A DNA stretch of 64,000 bases, from the NCBI RefSeq assembly GCF_017352115.1, contig NZ_CP071448.1, positions 310,001-374,000 of the forward strand, in the 5' to 3' direction. Position numbers and translations under genes: made by a program. Below the pieces are notes generated by a model that saw nothing but the letters and a program-made list of their open reading frames with translations, did no database searches and had not been told where the DNA came from. Origin of the DNA: Flavobacterium endoglycinae. Its GTDB lineage: Bacteria; Bacteroidota; Bacteroidia; Flavobacteriales; Flavobacteriaceae. Of the stretch, positions 50,145-63,100 are shown one piece after another (the stretch's first letter is position 1; each line of letters begins with the position of its first letter).

Positions 50145-50939
50145 TTATTTAGTAAATTTTTGTAAATCTGTTTCAACTCTGGCATTCATTTCGTCTGCCT
50201 CTTTTTTATATTTTGTATCGCTTTTAAATTTCAACAGATTAGCGTAAGCTGTTTGTGCCACATGTAAACGCTCTTCCATTTTTGATGGCACACTGTTTAT
50301 TGCTAACTTGTATGCTGAATCGTATTTATAAAACAATGCATCTTCTTTATAAGGTGTTCCTGGAAAATCAGCAATAAAATTATCAAAAGCTACTAAAGCA
50401 GATTTATAATCTGAGATAGTATTATATCCTTTCGCATTTTCGTATGCTTTCTTTTCTAGTTTTCCATTTAGCACCTGAACTGTTTCATTTGCTTTAGCCA
50501 GATATTCTGAATTTGGATAGTTATCTATAAAAGCCTGTAATTTCTCTAGCGCTTTTACTGTATCTGCCTGATCTAAACTGTAAACAGGAGACAATTTTGA
50601 ATAGCTGTAAGCTCCCAAGAAAGCTGCTTCTTGTACTTTTTCGCTTCGTGGATATCCCGAAACAAAGCTTTCAAATTGATAACCGGCTAAATAATACTGT
50701 TCTGTCTTATAATAAGACTGTGAAAACATGTAAAAAAGTTTTTCCGCCTGAGGCTTACCTCTATAAGAAGGTGCTAATTGTTCAAAAAGACGTATTGCTT
50801 TATTGTACTTTCCAGCCTCATACATCTTTGTCGCCACTTCAAACTTTGCTGCTACGTCTTCATTTTTTAATGCCTTTTGGTAATCACTGCAAGAGCAAAA
50901 AAGGACAACAACAATTAATAGAGATACTACTTTTTTCAT
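50145..50939 (-). CDS. bamD: Outer-membrane assembly lipoprotein BamD
   Basis: Essential lipoprotein of the BAM complex, which inserts beta-barrels into the outer membrane. The 264-residue protein has a lipoprotein signal (VVVLFCSC, likely acylated at Cys17) and five TPR-like repeats, including YNKAIRLFEQLAPSYRGKPQ, YYLAGYQFESFVSGYPRSEK and YKSALVAFDNFIADFPGTPY. First gene of a seven-gene transcript behind a perfect consensus promoter. Confidence 0.92.
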   Translation of the reverse strand: MKKVVSLLIVVVLFCSCSDYQKALKNEDVAAKFEVATKMYEAGKYNKAIRLFEQLAPSYRGKPQAEKLFYMFSQSYYKTEQYYLAGYQFESFVSGYPRSEKVQEAAFLGAYSYSKLSPVYSLDQADTVKALEKLQAFIDNYPNSEYLAKANETVQVLNGKLEKKAYENAKGYNTISDYKSALVAFDNFIADFPGTPYKEDALFYKYDSAYKLAINSVPSKMEERLHVAQTAYANLLKFKSDTKYKKEADEMNARVETDLQKFTK

Positions 50940-51004
50940 TTTCTTACTTTTATTATGACTTCTAAGACTTTACACCAAAGAAAATCACACCGAAGTTTCG
51001 GTGG

Positions 51005-51035
51005 CAAATTTAGTTATTAATTTAGCGACTGCAAA
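51005..51035 (-). promoter_or_regulatory. Perfect consensus promoter of the bamD operon
   Basis: On the minus strand TTTG (51035-51032), exactly 19 bases, then TAAATTTG (51012-51005): a full match to the Bacteroidota TTTG-N19-TAnnTTTG promoter. Transcription should start near 50998, about 60 bases before the bamD ATG. Confidence 0.75.
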
Positions 51036-51072
51036 ATATTTTTTTCGTGTACAAAAATACAGAGTCTTTTAC

Positions 51073-51954
51073 TTATTTTATGCTGTTTTTGACGAACTCA
51101 TTTAATCGTTCTGCCAAAGATTCGTCTACAGGAACCAAAGGCAGACGTACTGTATTATCAGCTATTCCCAGAGCTTGGAAAACTTGTTTTATTCCGGCTG
51201 GATTTCCTTGTTCAAAAATCATATCGATACAATCTGATAAAAAGTATTGTGTTTTAAACGCATCAGCGGCTTTTTTATTGAGTCCCAAACGAATCATTTC
51301 TGAAAATTCTTTTGGAAAACCTTGACCAATAACCGAGATTACTCCTGCTCCACCCGCTAAAACAATAGGAAGTGCAATCATATCATCTCCTGAAATAACT
51401 AGAAAATCTTTTGGTGCGTCTTTAATAATTTTAAATGCTTGTACAACATCACCTGCAGCTTCTTTAATCGCTACTACATTTTTAAAATCATTTGCCAGAC
51501 GAATTACTGTTGAAGGAAGCATATTACTTGAAGTTCTTCCTGGAACGTTGTATAAAATTACTGGTACAGGAGAAGCTTCTGCAATTGCTTTAAAATGCTG
51601 ATAAATTCCTTCTTGTGTTGGTTTATTATAATAAGGGGAAACAGAAAGTATGGCTTCAAAAGGAGAAAAGTCTCTGGTTTTTAATTCGTCAACCACCTGC
51701 ATGGTATTATTGCCGCCTACTCCAAGAACTAATGGTAATCTTCCCTTATTTACTTCTATAACGGTATTTATAACTAATTCTTTTTCGTCTTGCGTCAGGG
51801 TTGCATTTTCTGCTGTTGTTCCCAAAACCACAAGATATTCAACTCCTCCGTCTATCGAAAAATTAACGATTCGCTGCAACGCTTCGATATCTACTGAAAA
51901 GTCTTTTTTAAATGGAGTTACAAGCGCAACACCTGTTCCTATTAATGATTGCAT
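51073..51954 (-). CDS. dapA: 4-hydroxy-tetrahydrodipicolinate synthase
   Basis: Condenses pyruvate with aspartate semialdehyde in lysine/diaminopimelate synthesis. The 293-residue TIM-barrel protein shows [16 protein letters not shown], the catalytic Tyr in [13 protein letters not shown] and the Schiff-base Lys in [10 protein letters not shown], then ISGDD and [13 protein letters not shown]. The GTTAE (rather than GTTGE) variant is a minor family difference. It follows the DUF6913 gene by 15 bases. Confidence 0.95.
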   Translation of the reverse strand: MQSLIGTGVALVTPFKKDFSVDIEALQRIVNFSIDGGVEYLVVLGTTAENATLTQDEKELVINTVIEVNKGRLPLVLGVGGNNTMQVVDELKTRDFSPFEAILSVSPYYNKPTQEGIYQHFKAIAEASPVPVILYNVPGRTSSNMLPSTVIRLANDFKNVVAIKEAAGDVVQAFKIIKDAPKDFLVISGDDMIALPIVLAGGAGVISVIGQGFPKEFSEMIRLGLNKKAADAFKTQYFLSDCIDMIFEQGNPAGIKQVFQALGIADNTVRLPLVPVDESLAERLNEFVKNSIK

Positions 51955-51969
51955 ATCTTTCTTTATAAT

Positions 51970-52482
51970 TTACTTTATACTTTTTAAATACTTGAACAAT
52001 TCAGAAACAAATAGTTTGTATTCTTCCATTGCCGTGTTAAACATCCATCGGTTTAATCTAGTGTTCACAGATGAAAAACCAACTTTAAATCTGGCTTTTG
52101 ATTTGCTTGTTACCATCATTAAAGCAATGTTTTCTACATCATAATAACTTATCAAAAGGTCAAATTCGGTTTCGATAAATTCTTTTAAAAAAGGTTCTGT
52201 CAGTTCTCCTTTCCAATTGATATTTTTTTTACCAAATGTAGGTTTTGAATAGGTTTTCTTTTTTTTGAATTTACGTCTGTACGCAATAATTTTTATCTTT
52301 TCGGGTGCAATTCCGTATGATACCAGTTCTTTTATTAACGCTTTTGAATCTCGAAATTTACTTTCATCGACCACTAAACCAATCGTTTGTATATTACTTG
52401 TAAAAACTTCATTCTTGACATTATTCAGATTATTTTTTAATGATTTTTTTACAAAAAATTCCTTTATATAATCTAAAAACAT
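51970..52482 (-). CDS. DUF6913 family protein
   Basis: A 170-residue soluble, basic protein conserved next to dapA in Flavobacteriia. The middle KIKIIAYRRKFKKKKTYSKP is strongly positive; a conserved FDLLISYYDVENIALMMV and the KARFKVGF segment follow. No catalytic motif is apparent and the function is unknown. It is the promoter-proximal gene of the unit with dapA, and divergent from the nucleotidase genes with only 46 bases between starts. Confidence 0.75.
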   Translation of the reverse strand: MFLDYIKEFFVKKSLKNNLNNVKNEVFTSNIQTIGLVVDESKFRDSKALIKELVSYGIAPEKIKIIAYRRKFKKKKTYSKPTFGKKNINWKGELTEPFLKEFIETEFDLLISYYDVENIALMMVTSKSKARFKVGFSSVNTRLNRWMFNTAMEEYKLFVSELFKYLKSIK

Positions 52483-52499
52483 AGTACTTTTACGAATTA

Positions 52500-52507
52500 C
52501 AAAATTA
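52500..52507 (-). promoter_or_regulatory. Putative -7 box for DUF6913-dapA
   Basis: TAATTTTG on the minus strand fits TAnnTTTG, 17 bases before the DUF6913 ATG, giving a very short leader. The matching -33 box would fall into the divergent gene start and is not evident. Confidence 0.4.
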
Positions 52508-52528
52508 ATTATTTAAGCCGCATTTAAA

Positions 52529-53308
52529 ATGGTAAAACTAAAAAAGTATAACCGATTTTTAAAACTTTTTGTTATATTCTTAACAGTATTTTCAATATTT
52601 TCCTGCAGTCATAAGACTTACAATGTAACTAAGGTAGAAGGAAAACAACTTCCGGTAACACAAAACAGTGCCGAAACTCCTGAAATTGAAAAGTTTATTA
52701 AACCATATCGCGATCATATCAATAAAGATTTAGACAGTGTTCTTGCTTATTGTCCTGAAACGCTAGATAAAAGTACAGGAAAATGGCAGACTACGATTGG
52801 AAATCTAATGGCCGACGTTACTTTAAAACAAGGTAATAAGGTTTTTAAAATCAGAGAAAAAAAGGAGATTGATTTATGCTTTTTAAATCATGGCGGAATT
52901 AGAGCGATTTTACCAAAAGGAAATGTAACAACAAGATCTGCATTTGAAATTATGCCTTTTGAAAACAACATGGTTGTGCTGGCTTTAAAAGGAGAACAAA
53001 TTCTAGAAATGACTGCTTATATTATTAAGGAGAAAAAACCTCATCCTTTATCTGGCATGACTTTTACAATTGCAAAAGATAATACTGCCAAAAACATTTT
53101 AATACAAGGAAAACCTTTTGATGTTAACAAGACATATTATGTTGCTACAAATGATTATTTAGCTAATGGCGGTGACAGTATGTATTTTTTCGCAAAAAAC
53201 ATACAGAAGTATGATATGAATTATAAACTGCGAAATGTATTAATTGATTACTTTAAAGAAGTTGATACTATTCCAGTGCCGAGAGACATCAGAATTACTG
53301 AAGAATAA
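52529..53308 (+). CDS. Lipoprotein with 5'-nucleotidase C-terminal domain
   Basis: A 259-residue lipoprotein: lipobox ending FSIFSC (Cys26), then only the substrate-binding domain normally found at the C-terminus of UshA-type 5'-nucleotidases. Signatures are IGNLMADVTL, LCFLNHGGIRAILPKGNVT, FEIMPFENNMVVLALKG and YYVATNDYLANGGD. The catalytic metallophosphatase domain is absent here but is encoded by the next gene, 44 bases downstream. Together they look like a split two-subunit nucleotidase or sugar-nucleotide hydrolase at the cell envelope. Confidence 0.85.
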   Translation: MVKLKKYNRFLKLFVIFLTVFSIFSCSHKTYNVTKVEGKQLPVTQNSAETPEIEKFIKPYRDHINKDLDSVLAYCPETLDKSTGKWQTTIGNLMADVTLKQGNKVFKIREKKEIDLCFLNHGGIRAILPKGNVTTRSAFEIMPFENNMVVLALKGEQILEMTAYIIKEKKPHPLSGMTFTIAKDNTAKNILIQGKPFDVNKTYYVATNDYLANGGDSMYFFAKNIQKYDMNYKLRNVLIDYFKEVDTIPVPRDIRITEE

Positions 53309-53352
53309 TTTACACTTAAAAATACAAGCGTTTTACGCCAAAAACATACCAA

Positions 53353-54259
53353 ATGAAAAGAAGAGAATTTATCGAAAAAACTGCTGCAAGTACCGCTTTA
53401 TTAAGCTTAGGTTTATCATTGAGCAGTTTTGAAAGTAACGATAACGAAATTAAACATTTAACGATTCTTCACACAAACGATGTTCACAGTCATATCGATC
53501 CGTTTCCTGCTGATGATCCTCGTAACCCAAATATGGGAGGTGTTTCTCGAAGAGCAGCTCTTATTGAAACTATCCGTCAGGAAAATCCAAACGTACTTTT
53601 ATTAGATGCCGGAGATATTTTTCAAGGTACTCCTTATTTTAATTATTACGGAGGTGAACTTGAATTTAAATTGATGAGCATGATGAAATATGATGCTTCA
53701 ACTATAGGAAATCATGATTTTGACAACGGACTTGACGGTTTATATGCTCAAATGCCGCATGCGACTTTTGAATTCATTTGTTCTAATTATGATTTCAAAA
53801 ACACGGTTATGAATGGTCTTGTAAAACCTTATAAAATTTTCAATAAAAACGGTATTAAGGTTGGAGTTTTTGGTGTAGGAATCGAACTTCAGGGATTGGT
53901 AGACAAACAATTATACAAAGAAACGGTTTATAATAATCCTGTCGAAATCGCACAAGACATGACTCGTTTATTAAAGAAAGAGGAAAAATGTGATTTGGTA
54001 ATTTGTCTTTCTCATTTAGGTTATAAATACAAAGACGATGCTTCTAAAATTTCTGATTTAAAGTTTGCCGAACTGACCCAAGATATTGATTTGATTATTG
54101 GCGGGCATACGCATACCTTTCTGGACAAACCTACAATTGTAAAAAACAAAGCCGGAGAAAATGTACTGGTAAACCAAGTTGGCTGTTATGGAATAAATTT
54201 AGGACGAATTGATTTTTATTTTGACAGCAATAAAGCTCACACTAATCAGGCTAGATCTA

Positions 54260-54270
<11 letters not shown>
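53353..54270 (+). CDS. Exported metallophosphatase, N-terminal half of a split 5'-nucleotidase
   Basis: A 305-residue calcineurin-type phosphatase with an export signal carrying a KRREF twin-arginine-like start (MKRREFIEKTAASTALLSLG). Dinuclear metal motifs are complete: LHTNDVHSHIDP, DAGDIFQGTPYF, TIGNHDFDNGLDGL and IIGGHTHTFLDKP. It matches the catalytic domain of UshA-type 5'-nucleotidases but lacks their C-terminal specificity domain, supplied by the preceding gene. Its end overlaps the convergent membrane-protein gene by 11 bases. Confidence 0.88.
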
Positions 54271-56954
<2,684 letters not shown>

Positions 56955-57049
56955 TTAAAATAATAGATATTGCTGTTAAAATAATGAATCTCAAAATTAG
57001 GGTATTTTTATTGAAAAAATATTAATAACCCAAAGTTTTGTAAAAATCA

Positions 57050-57083
57050 AAAATCAGACAGCAAATGCATGCTGCCTGATTTT
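57050..57083 (-). terminator. Terminator-like hairpin upstream of ligA
   Basis: A 14-bp stem AAAATCAGACAGCA / TGCTGCCTGATTTT with one mismatch and a six-base loop is followed on the minus strand by interrupted T runs. It ends transcripts coming from the adhesin operon, about 110 bases after the OmpA-family stop. A TATATTTG box at 57190-57183 on the same strand could start a ~130-base transcript ending here. Confidence 0.7.
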
Positions 57084-57193
57084 CTCCTTGTCCATTATTC
57101 TTAAAAAAGAATTTAAAAAAACCAACTTCCAAATGGTTTCTACGTTCTATATTTTCATGTTGATAATCAAATTATTAGCATGCAAATATAGTA

Positions 57194-59131
57194 CTATTTT
57201 TGAATAATGATAAAGTCAGAGCGTCTGTTTAATAAATGTTCTTCTTCGGTACATTTCACTCCATTTTTGCATTTGTTGATCAGGCGGGTTTCGCCATAAC
57301 CAATTGCACTTTCGATTCTTGAAGCATCAATACCTTGAGAAAGAATATAATCTCTGGTTGATTTAGCTCTGTTATCTGAAAGTTTTAAATTGTAAGCATC
57401 TTTTCCACGAGAATCGGTGTGCGATTCTATCTTAATTCTGATGTTTGGAAATTTCTGCATAATGAAGACCACTTTGGTCAATTCTTCTACAGCTTTTGGT
57501 GTAATATCATATTTGTCATAATCAAAATAAATAGGCTGAACATCTACCATTTCTACACCTCTTTTTTTGACTACTAAGTCATCATAGTTGCTGAGTTCGA
57601 AATTAATGTTTGGAATTTCACCTTCATTTTCTTTTGTCGTTTGCACTGATTTTTCGTCGCTGCTGTAATTGGGTTTGGCAGCGATCATGTTTACCATTTT
57701 ATTACACGGAACTGTAATGGCATATTTTCCTTCATAATTGGTTTTGGTTTCGCCCAATACTTCTTTAAAAGAATTGTACGCCATAACGGTTACATCAGCC
57801 AACGGAAGTTTTGTTTTTCTGTCAACAGCTATACCAGATATATTTTGGTTACAAACGGGTTTCCCTTTTACAAAGGAATAAATATCATCGTCGCCCTTTC
57901 CTCCTGCTCTGTTAGATGAAACATAACCATAACTATCTGATTTATCTACTATGTATGCGAAATCATCTTTGTTACTATTTATTGGCGCACCTAAATTACG
58001 AGGTGTAGAAAAAGTTCCGTCAGGCAGAAATTTACTTTCATACACATCTAAATCTCCAAGTCCGTAATGTCCATCTGAAGAGAAATAGAGCATTCCGTTT
58101 TTAAAAAATGGAAAAAGATCATTCCCAATTGTATTAATAGTAGCTCCCAGATTTAAAGGCGAACTCATTGTACCATCATCAGCAATTTTAACAACATACA
58201 AGTCGGTTTCCCCATAACCGCCCGGCATATCTGATGCGAAGAAAAGCCATTGTCCATCATCGCTCAAACATGGATGTCCTACTGAATAGTCTTCACTATT
58301 AAAGAAAACACCTTGTGGATTTTCAAGTTTGTTATCAACGATTGATCCTTTTATAATCTGGAAGTTATTTATTTTGTTTCCATCTACAACCAATTTGTTT
58401 TTCTTTACAATATTAGTGGTGTAGTACATGGTTTTTCCGCTAGGGTCAAAAGTAGCCGTTGCTTCATGATATTTGCTCATTACATTTGGCAGAAACAAAC
58501 TTTCATTAAATAAACTACCATCAGCCGGATTTCTTTCAGACAAATATAAATTCAAGAAAGGCTGATTGTTCCAAGTGTACAATTTCTCACTGAATTTCGT
58601 CGTATCTCTTGCAGAAGTAAATACAATCTGTTCTTTATAAAAAGTGGTTCCAAAATCAGATTTGCTGGTGTTTATGTCCAGATTTTTAATCTGATACAAA
58701 GGTCTGGCTTTCGCAAGGCTATCCAATTGTTTTTTCTGAGCTACATAACGGTTGATCTCTTTTTGATCTCCTTTTTTATTGAGATATTCCTTGGTCACTC
58801 TATCAGCTTCATCATAATCCATTACTGCTTTCATGGTTTGAATGTAACGCAGATAGTAAATGTCTGTCAAGTTATTTCCTTGTACTTCGTATAATTTTCT
58901 ATACCATTTAAGTGCATTTCGTGCATCGGAAATAAAATAATACGAGTCTGCCGCATTTTTTAATGTTTGAGCCGATGGGTTTTTGATATGCTGTAAACAT
59001 TCCTCGTAGGCTTTTGAAGCATCAGTGTAGGAATAGTTTCTAAACAACGCATCGGCTTGCTTTAAATTAGTCTTTTGAGCAAAACTAAACGTAATGCTCA
59101 AGACTAAACTCAGGATATATATTTTTTTCAT
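57194..59131 (-). CDS. PorE-like OmpA-family protein of the adhesin operon
   Basis: A 645-residue envelope protein. Order of parts: signal peptide (MKKIYILSLVLSITFSFA), N-terminal TPR-like helices (25-140), WD40/PD40-like beta-propeller blades (about 155-425, with repeated SSDGHYGLGDLDVY and FASDMPGGYGETDLY motifs), a CNA-B/carboxypeptidase-regulatory-like domain (about 435-510), and a C-terminal OmpA peptidoglycan-binding domain (about 530-645, ESHTDSRGKDAYN and LSDNRAKSTRDYIL). This is the PorE architecture of type IX secretion. As the third gene after the adhesin and PorP/SprF it probably anchors the secreted adhesin complex to peptidoglycan. Confidence 0.88.
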   Translation of the reverse strand: MKKIYILSLVLSITFSFAQKTNLKQADALFRNYSYTDASKAYEECLQHIKNPSAQTLKNAADSYYFISDARNALKWYRKLYEVQGNNLTDIYYLRYIQTMKAVMDYDEADRVTKEYLNKKGDQKEINRYVAQKKQLDSLAKARPLYQIKNLDINTSKSDFGTTFYKEQIVFTSARDTTKFSEKLYTWNNQPFLNLYLSERNPADGSLFNESLFLPNVMSKYHEATATFDPSGKTMYYTTNIVKKNKLVVDGNKINNFQIIKGSIVDNKLENPQGVFFNSEDYSVGHPCLSDDGQWLFFASDMPGGYGETDLYVVKIADDGTMSSPLNLGATINTIGNDLFPFFKNGMLYFSSDGHYGLGDLDVYESKFLPDGTFSTPRNLGAPINSNKDDFAYIVDKSDSYGYVSSNRAGGKGDDDIYSFVKGKPVCNQNISGIAVDRKTKLPLADVTVMAYNSFKEVLGETKTNYEGKYAITVPCNKMVNMIAAKPNYSSDEKSVQTTKENEGEIPNINFELSNYDDLVVKKRGVEMVDVQPIYFDYDKYDITPKAVEELTKVVFIMQKFPNIRIKIESHTDSRGKDAYNLKLSDNRAKSTRDYILSQGIDASRIESAIGYGETRLINKCKNGVKCTEEEHLLNRRSDFIIIQK

Positions 59132-59142
59132 ACTTACAATTT

Positions 59143-60075
59143 TTAGAAGAATCGAGGAGATTTGATTTTGTTAGCGCCTTTGTTTAACGAATAACGTAAA
59201 ATGAATTCGTGAGTACCATCATTGTACTTGTTTAACTGGCTAACTGTATAATCGAAAGCATAACCTAGATAAAAACTTTGCGATATTTGAAAACCTGCTA
59301 AGATACTTATCGAATCATCTGTTCTGTATGATCCTCCAATAACAAATTTTTCAGCAATCATAAAATTCGCCGATACATCAGCAGTGAGCGGCGCACCACT
59401 TACTGCTTTTACTAAAAATGCTGGTTTGAACTTCAAATTTGGGTTCAAATCAAAAACATAACCTCCCATTAAATAATAATGCAGACGATCAAAGTCTATT
59501 GATTCCTGAACATCATCATAATAATCATTTCGGATAAAACTTGGAATTGAGAAGCCTAAATACCATTTTTCGGTATAGTAATAAACACCCGCTCCAATTG
59601 CCATTTTCATCTGATTGTCGATATTCTGATTCAGTAAAACATCATTACTGTTGTAATATCTCCCTTTAGACCAGTCTATGTTTAACATACGCATTCCGGC
59701 TTTCAAACCAAATGCTAATCGTTTTTCATATCCCAGTGGTAGTGAGTACGAGAAATTTCCATCAAGATACAGTTCGTTTGACGGACCTATTTTATCATTT
59801 ACAACACTTAGTCCTAAACCAATTTTTTCATTGGTAAGAGGTCCGTGAATTGAGAACGACTGTGTTTCAGGCGCTCCTGAGATTCCTACCCATTGTGAAC
59901 GATGTAAAAGAGTCGCTTCCAATGTACCGGTAGACCCGGCATAAGCCGGATTTACCGCCATTGTGTTATACATATACTGTGTATATTGAGGGTCTTGTTG
60001 TGCACTGACACAAATTGTGATAAAAGAACATATTAGAATGAAATACGTTTCTAATGGTTTTATATATAGTTTCAT
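59143..60075 (-). CDS. PorP/SprF family type IX secretion membrane protein
   Basis: A 310-residue outer-membrane beta-barrel protein with signal peptide (ending SAQQ). The PorP/SprF hallmark start QDPQYTQYMYNTMAVNPAYAGS is followed by HRSQWVGISGAPETQSFS and regular amphipathic strands, with GGSYRTDDSISILAGFQIS near the end. In Flavobacterium johnsoniae, SprF is needed to export or attach the SprB adhesin encoded just upstream; the same gene order here suggests it serves the adhesin at 60121. It is followed after 11 bases by the OmpA-family gene. Confidence 0.9.
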   Translation of the reverse strand: MKLYIKPLETYFILICSFITICVSAQQDPQYTQYMYNTMAVNPAYAGSTGTLEATLLHRSQWVGISGAPETQSFSIHGPLTNEKIGLGLSVVNDKIGPSNELYLDGNFSYSLPLGYEKRLAFGLKAGMRMLNIDWSKGRYYNSNDVLLNQNIDNQMKMAIGAGVYYYTEKWYLGFSIPSFIRNDYYDDVQESIDFDRLHYYLMGGYVFDLNPNLKFKPAFLVKAVSGAPLTADVSANFMIAEKFVIGGSYRTDDSISILAGFQISQSFYLGYAFDYTVSQLNKYNDGTHEFILRYSLNKGANKIKSPRFF

Positions 60076-60120
60076 AACGATACTTATTTAATTTAATTAA
60101 TTAGATGATTAACAGAATGT

Positions 60121-63100
60121 TTATCTCATGATAGATAACCATCCTTTTTTAACCGTTCCATCTCCAATGGTAATCACATAAAAATAAGTACCTGTTGGCA
60201 GCATGTCTCCTCTATTAACTACTCCGGATACATTTGCAGTTCCGTCCCAATCGTTTTCATAATGTACTTTGCTGTACACCAGTGCACCATATCTATTAAA
60301 AACTTTCAATTCATTATTAGGATATGATTCGATACAATCTATTCTGAATAAATCGTTGGCGCCATCATTATTTGGCGTAAACTCATTGTAAACTGTCAAA
60401 CAAATTGGTTCTACAGAAGCCATAGCAGAGTTATTTGTTGTATCTAGATCTAAAGGTGTTGAGATTTCGATAGTAGCAACATTTTGATAATTTCCGCTTG
60501 GCAGTACTTCTGCAACTATTGTAAGTGTTACACTTTGTCCTGCATTTAATGTTGGGATTGTCCAAAGCTGAGTTGATTGATCGTAAGTTCCTATTGATGT
60601 ACTTGCACTTATTAGGTTATAACCGCTTGGCAGTAAATCACTCACAATTGTGTTTATGAAACCTCCTTCTCCAACATTGTTTACTGTAACCGTAAAGGTA
60701 ACACGGTCGCCAAAGTTTGGAGTTGGATTATCAACTACATTTGTGATAGTCAAATCAGAACAAGTAGCCACTGTAACATTCAGGAATTTAGTGGTAGTCT
60801 CATCACAATTATTTGTGTAAGTTACCTCAACTCTACCCGGACCAACATCTGACCATGAAATTGTTGCAGATCCGTCGTTGCTTCCGCCTCCTGAAGTAAT
60901 GGTTCCGTTTGTAACAGACCAAACATAATTTGATTTACCATTAGCTATAGAATAAGTTACCCCTTGGAATACACATGGTGTATCGTCTGTTGTGGTAAGC
61001 TGTACTAAAGCATCGTTTTCGAATGTAATGGTAATGGCAAGTCTTGCTGCACTTTCGCAACCATTTGTAGTATTACTAAGCGCTGCCGCATAGTAAGTAG
61101 TTGCTGTAAGTGGTGTATTGGCTGCAAGTGGAGTTCCACCGGTCGCAGCTGCATACCATACTACATTTGGTTCATTTACAAGAATATTAGCAAGAGTTGG
61201 CAATGCTGATAAACAGAATGTCTGATTTGCATTTGGTGTTGTAATTACTCCCGGAGTGTTTACACTTACTGCAACTGCTAATCGTACTGGATTCTCACAA
61301 TTTGTATTGCTTGCCACAGCACCATAATAGGTTCCTGTTGTTAATGCTGTTGAAGCCGGAATTGCTGTTCCTCCTGTTGGAGTGCTGTACCAGATTACAT
61401 TAGCTTCATTTACCTGAATATTTGCAATTGTTGGATTAGCTGTAGAACAAAAATCCTGAGTGGTATCTGTTGTTGTTGGTGTCGCACTTGGATCTGTTAC
61501 TGTAACAACAACTTGTAAACGAGTTGTGCTTTCGCAGCCTGAAACAGGATCTATAATGCTTCCATAATAAGTTCCACTAGTTAAGGCCGTTGTTGGCGCA
61601 ATTGCTGTTCCTCCTGTTGGAGTGCTAAACCAGCTTACGTTACTTTCATTTACTTGAATACTTGCTATTGTTGGATTTGTTGTTGAACAGAAAGTTTGAG
61701 ATGCATTGTTAGTTGTTGGATTAATTGTATTTCCAACGGTAACTGCTATAAGTAATCTTACATTACTTTCACATCCTGTTACAGGATCTTTTATAGCTCC
61801 GTAATAATTTCCAGTTGCTAATACTGTTGTAGATGCCAATGCTGTTCCACCAGTTGGAGCAGTGTACCACACTACATTTGCTTCATTCACTTGGATGCTG
61901 GCAACTGTAGGCGCTGTTCCTGAACAAAACGTTTGTGCTGCAGCATTTGTTGTTGGCGTTACAGGATTACTAACATTCACTGTTACTGATAATCTTACAG
62001 CACTTTCACATCCTGTTGCCGGATCGCTGATCGCTGCAAAGTATGTTCCGCTTGTCAAAGCTGCTGTCGGAGCAATTGCGGTTCCGCCTGTTAAGGCTGT
62101 GTACCACACAATATTTGTTTCATTAAACTGGACACTGGCAAAAGTCGGTGCATTCACTAAACAGAAATTCTGTGTGCCTGCGGTTACTAATGTCGGTGTG
62201 CCAGGATCGCTTACGTTAATCGTTACCGATAATCTTACAGCACTTTCACATCCTGTTGCCGGATCGCTGATCGCTGCAAAGTATGTTCCGCTTGTCAAAG
62301 CTGTAGATGAAGCGATTGCTGTTCCGCCTGTTAAGGCTGTGTACCAGACAATATTTGTTTCATTAAACTGGACACTCGCAAAAGTCGGTGTATTCGCTAA
62401 ACAGAAGTTTTGTGTGCCTGCGGTTACTAATGTCGGTGTGCCCGGATCGCTTACGCTGATCGTTACTGATAATCTCACGGCGCTTTCACATCCTGTTGCC
62501 GGATCGCTGATCGCTGCAAAGTATGTTCCGCTTGTCAAAGCTGTTGCTGGAGCGATTGCGGTTCCGCCTGTTAAAGCTGTGTACCAGACAATATTTGTTT
62601 CATTAAACTGGACACTCGCAAAAGTCGGCGCATTCGCTAAACAGAAGTTTTGTGTGCCTGCGGTTACTAATGTCGGTGTGCCCGGATCACTTACGTTAAT
62701 CGTTACCGATAATCTCACGGCACTTTCACATCCTGTTGCCGGATCGCTGATCGCCGCAAAGTATGTTCCGCTTGTTAAAGCTGTTGCTGGAGCAATTGCG
62801 GTTCCTCCTGTTAAGGCTGTGTACCAGACAATATTTGATTCATTAAACTGCACGCTCGCAAAAGTCGGCGCATTCGCTAAACAGAAGTTTTGTGTGCCTG
62901 CGGTTACTAATGTCGGTGTGCCCGGATCGCTTACGCTGATCGTTACTGATAATCTCACGGCACTTTCGCATCCAGTTGCCGGATCGCTGATCGCTGCAAA
63001 GTATGTTCCGCTTGTAAGCGCAGTAGTTGAAGCGATTGCGGTTCCTCCTGTTAAAGCGGTATACCAGACAATATTTGTTTCGTTAAACTGGACACTGGCA

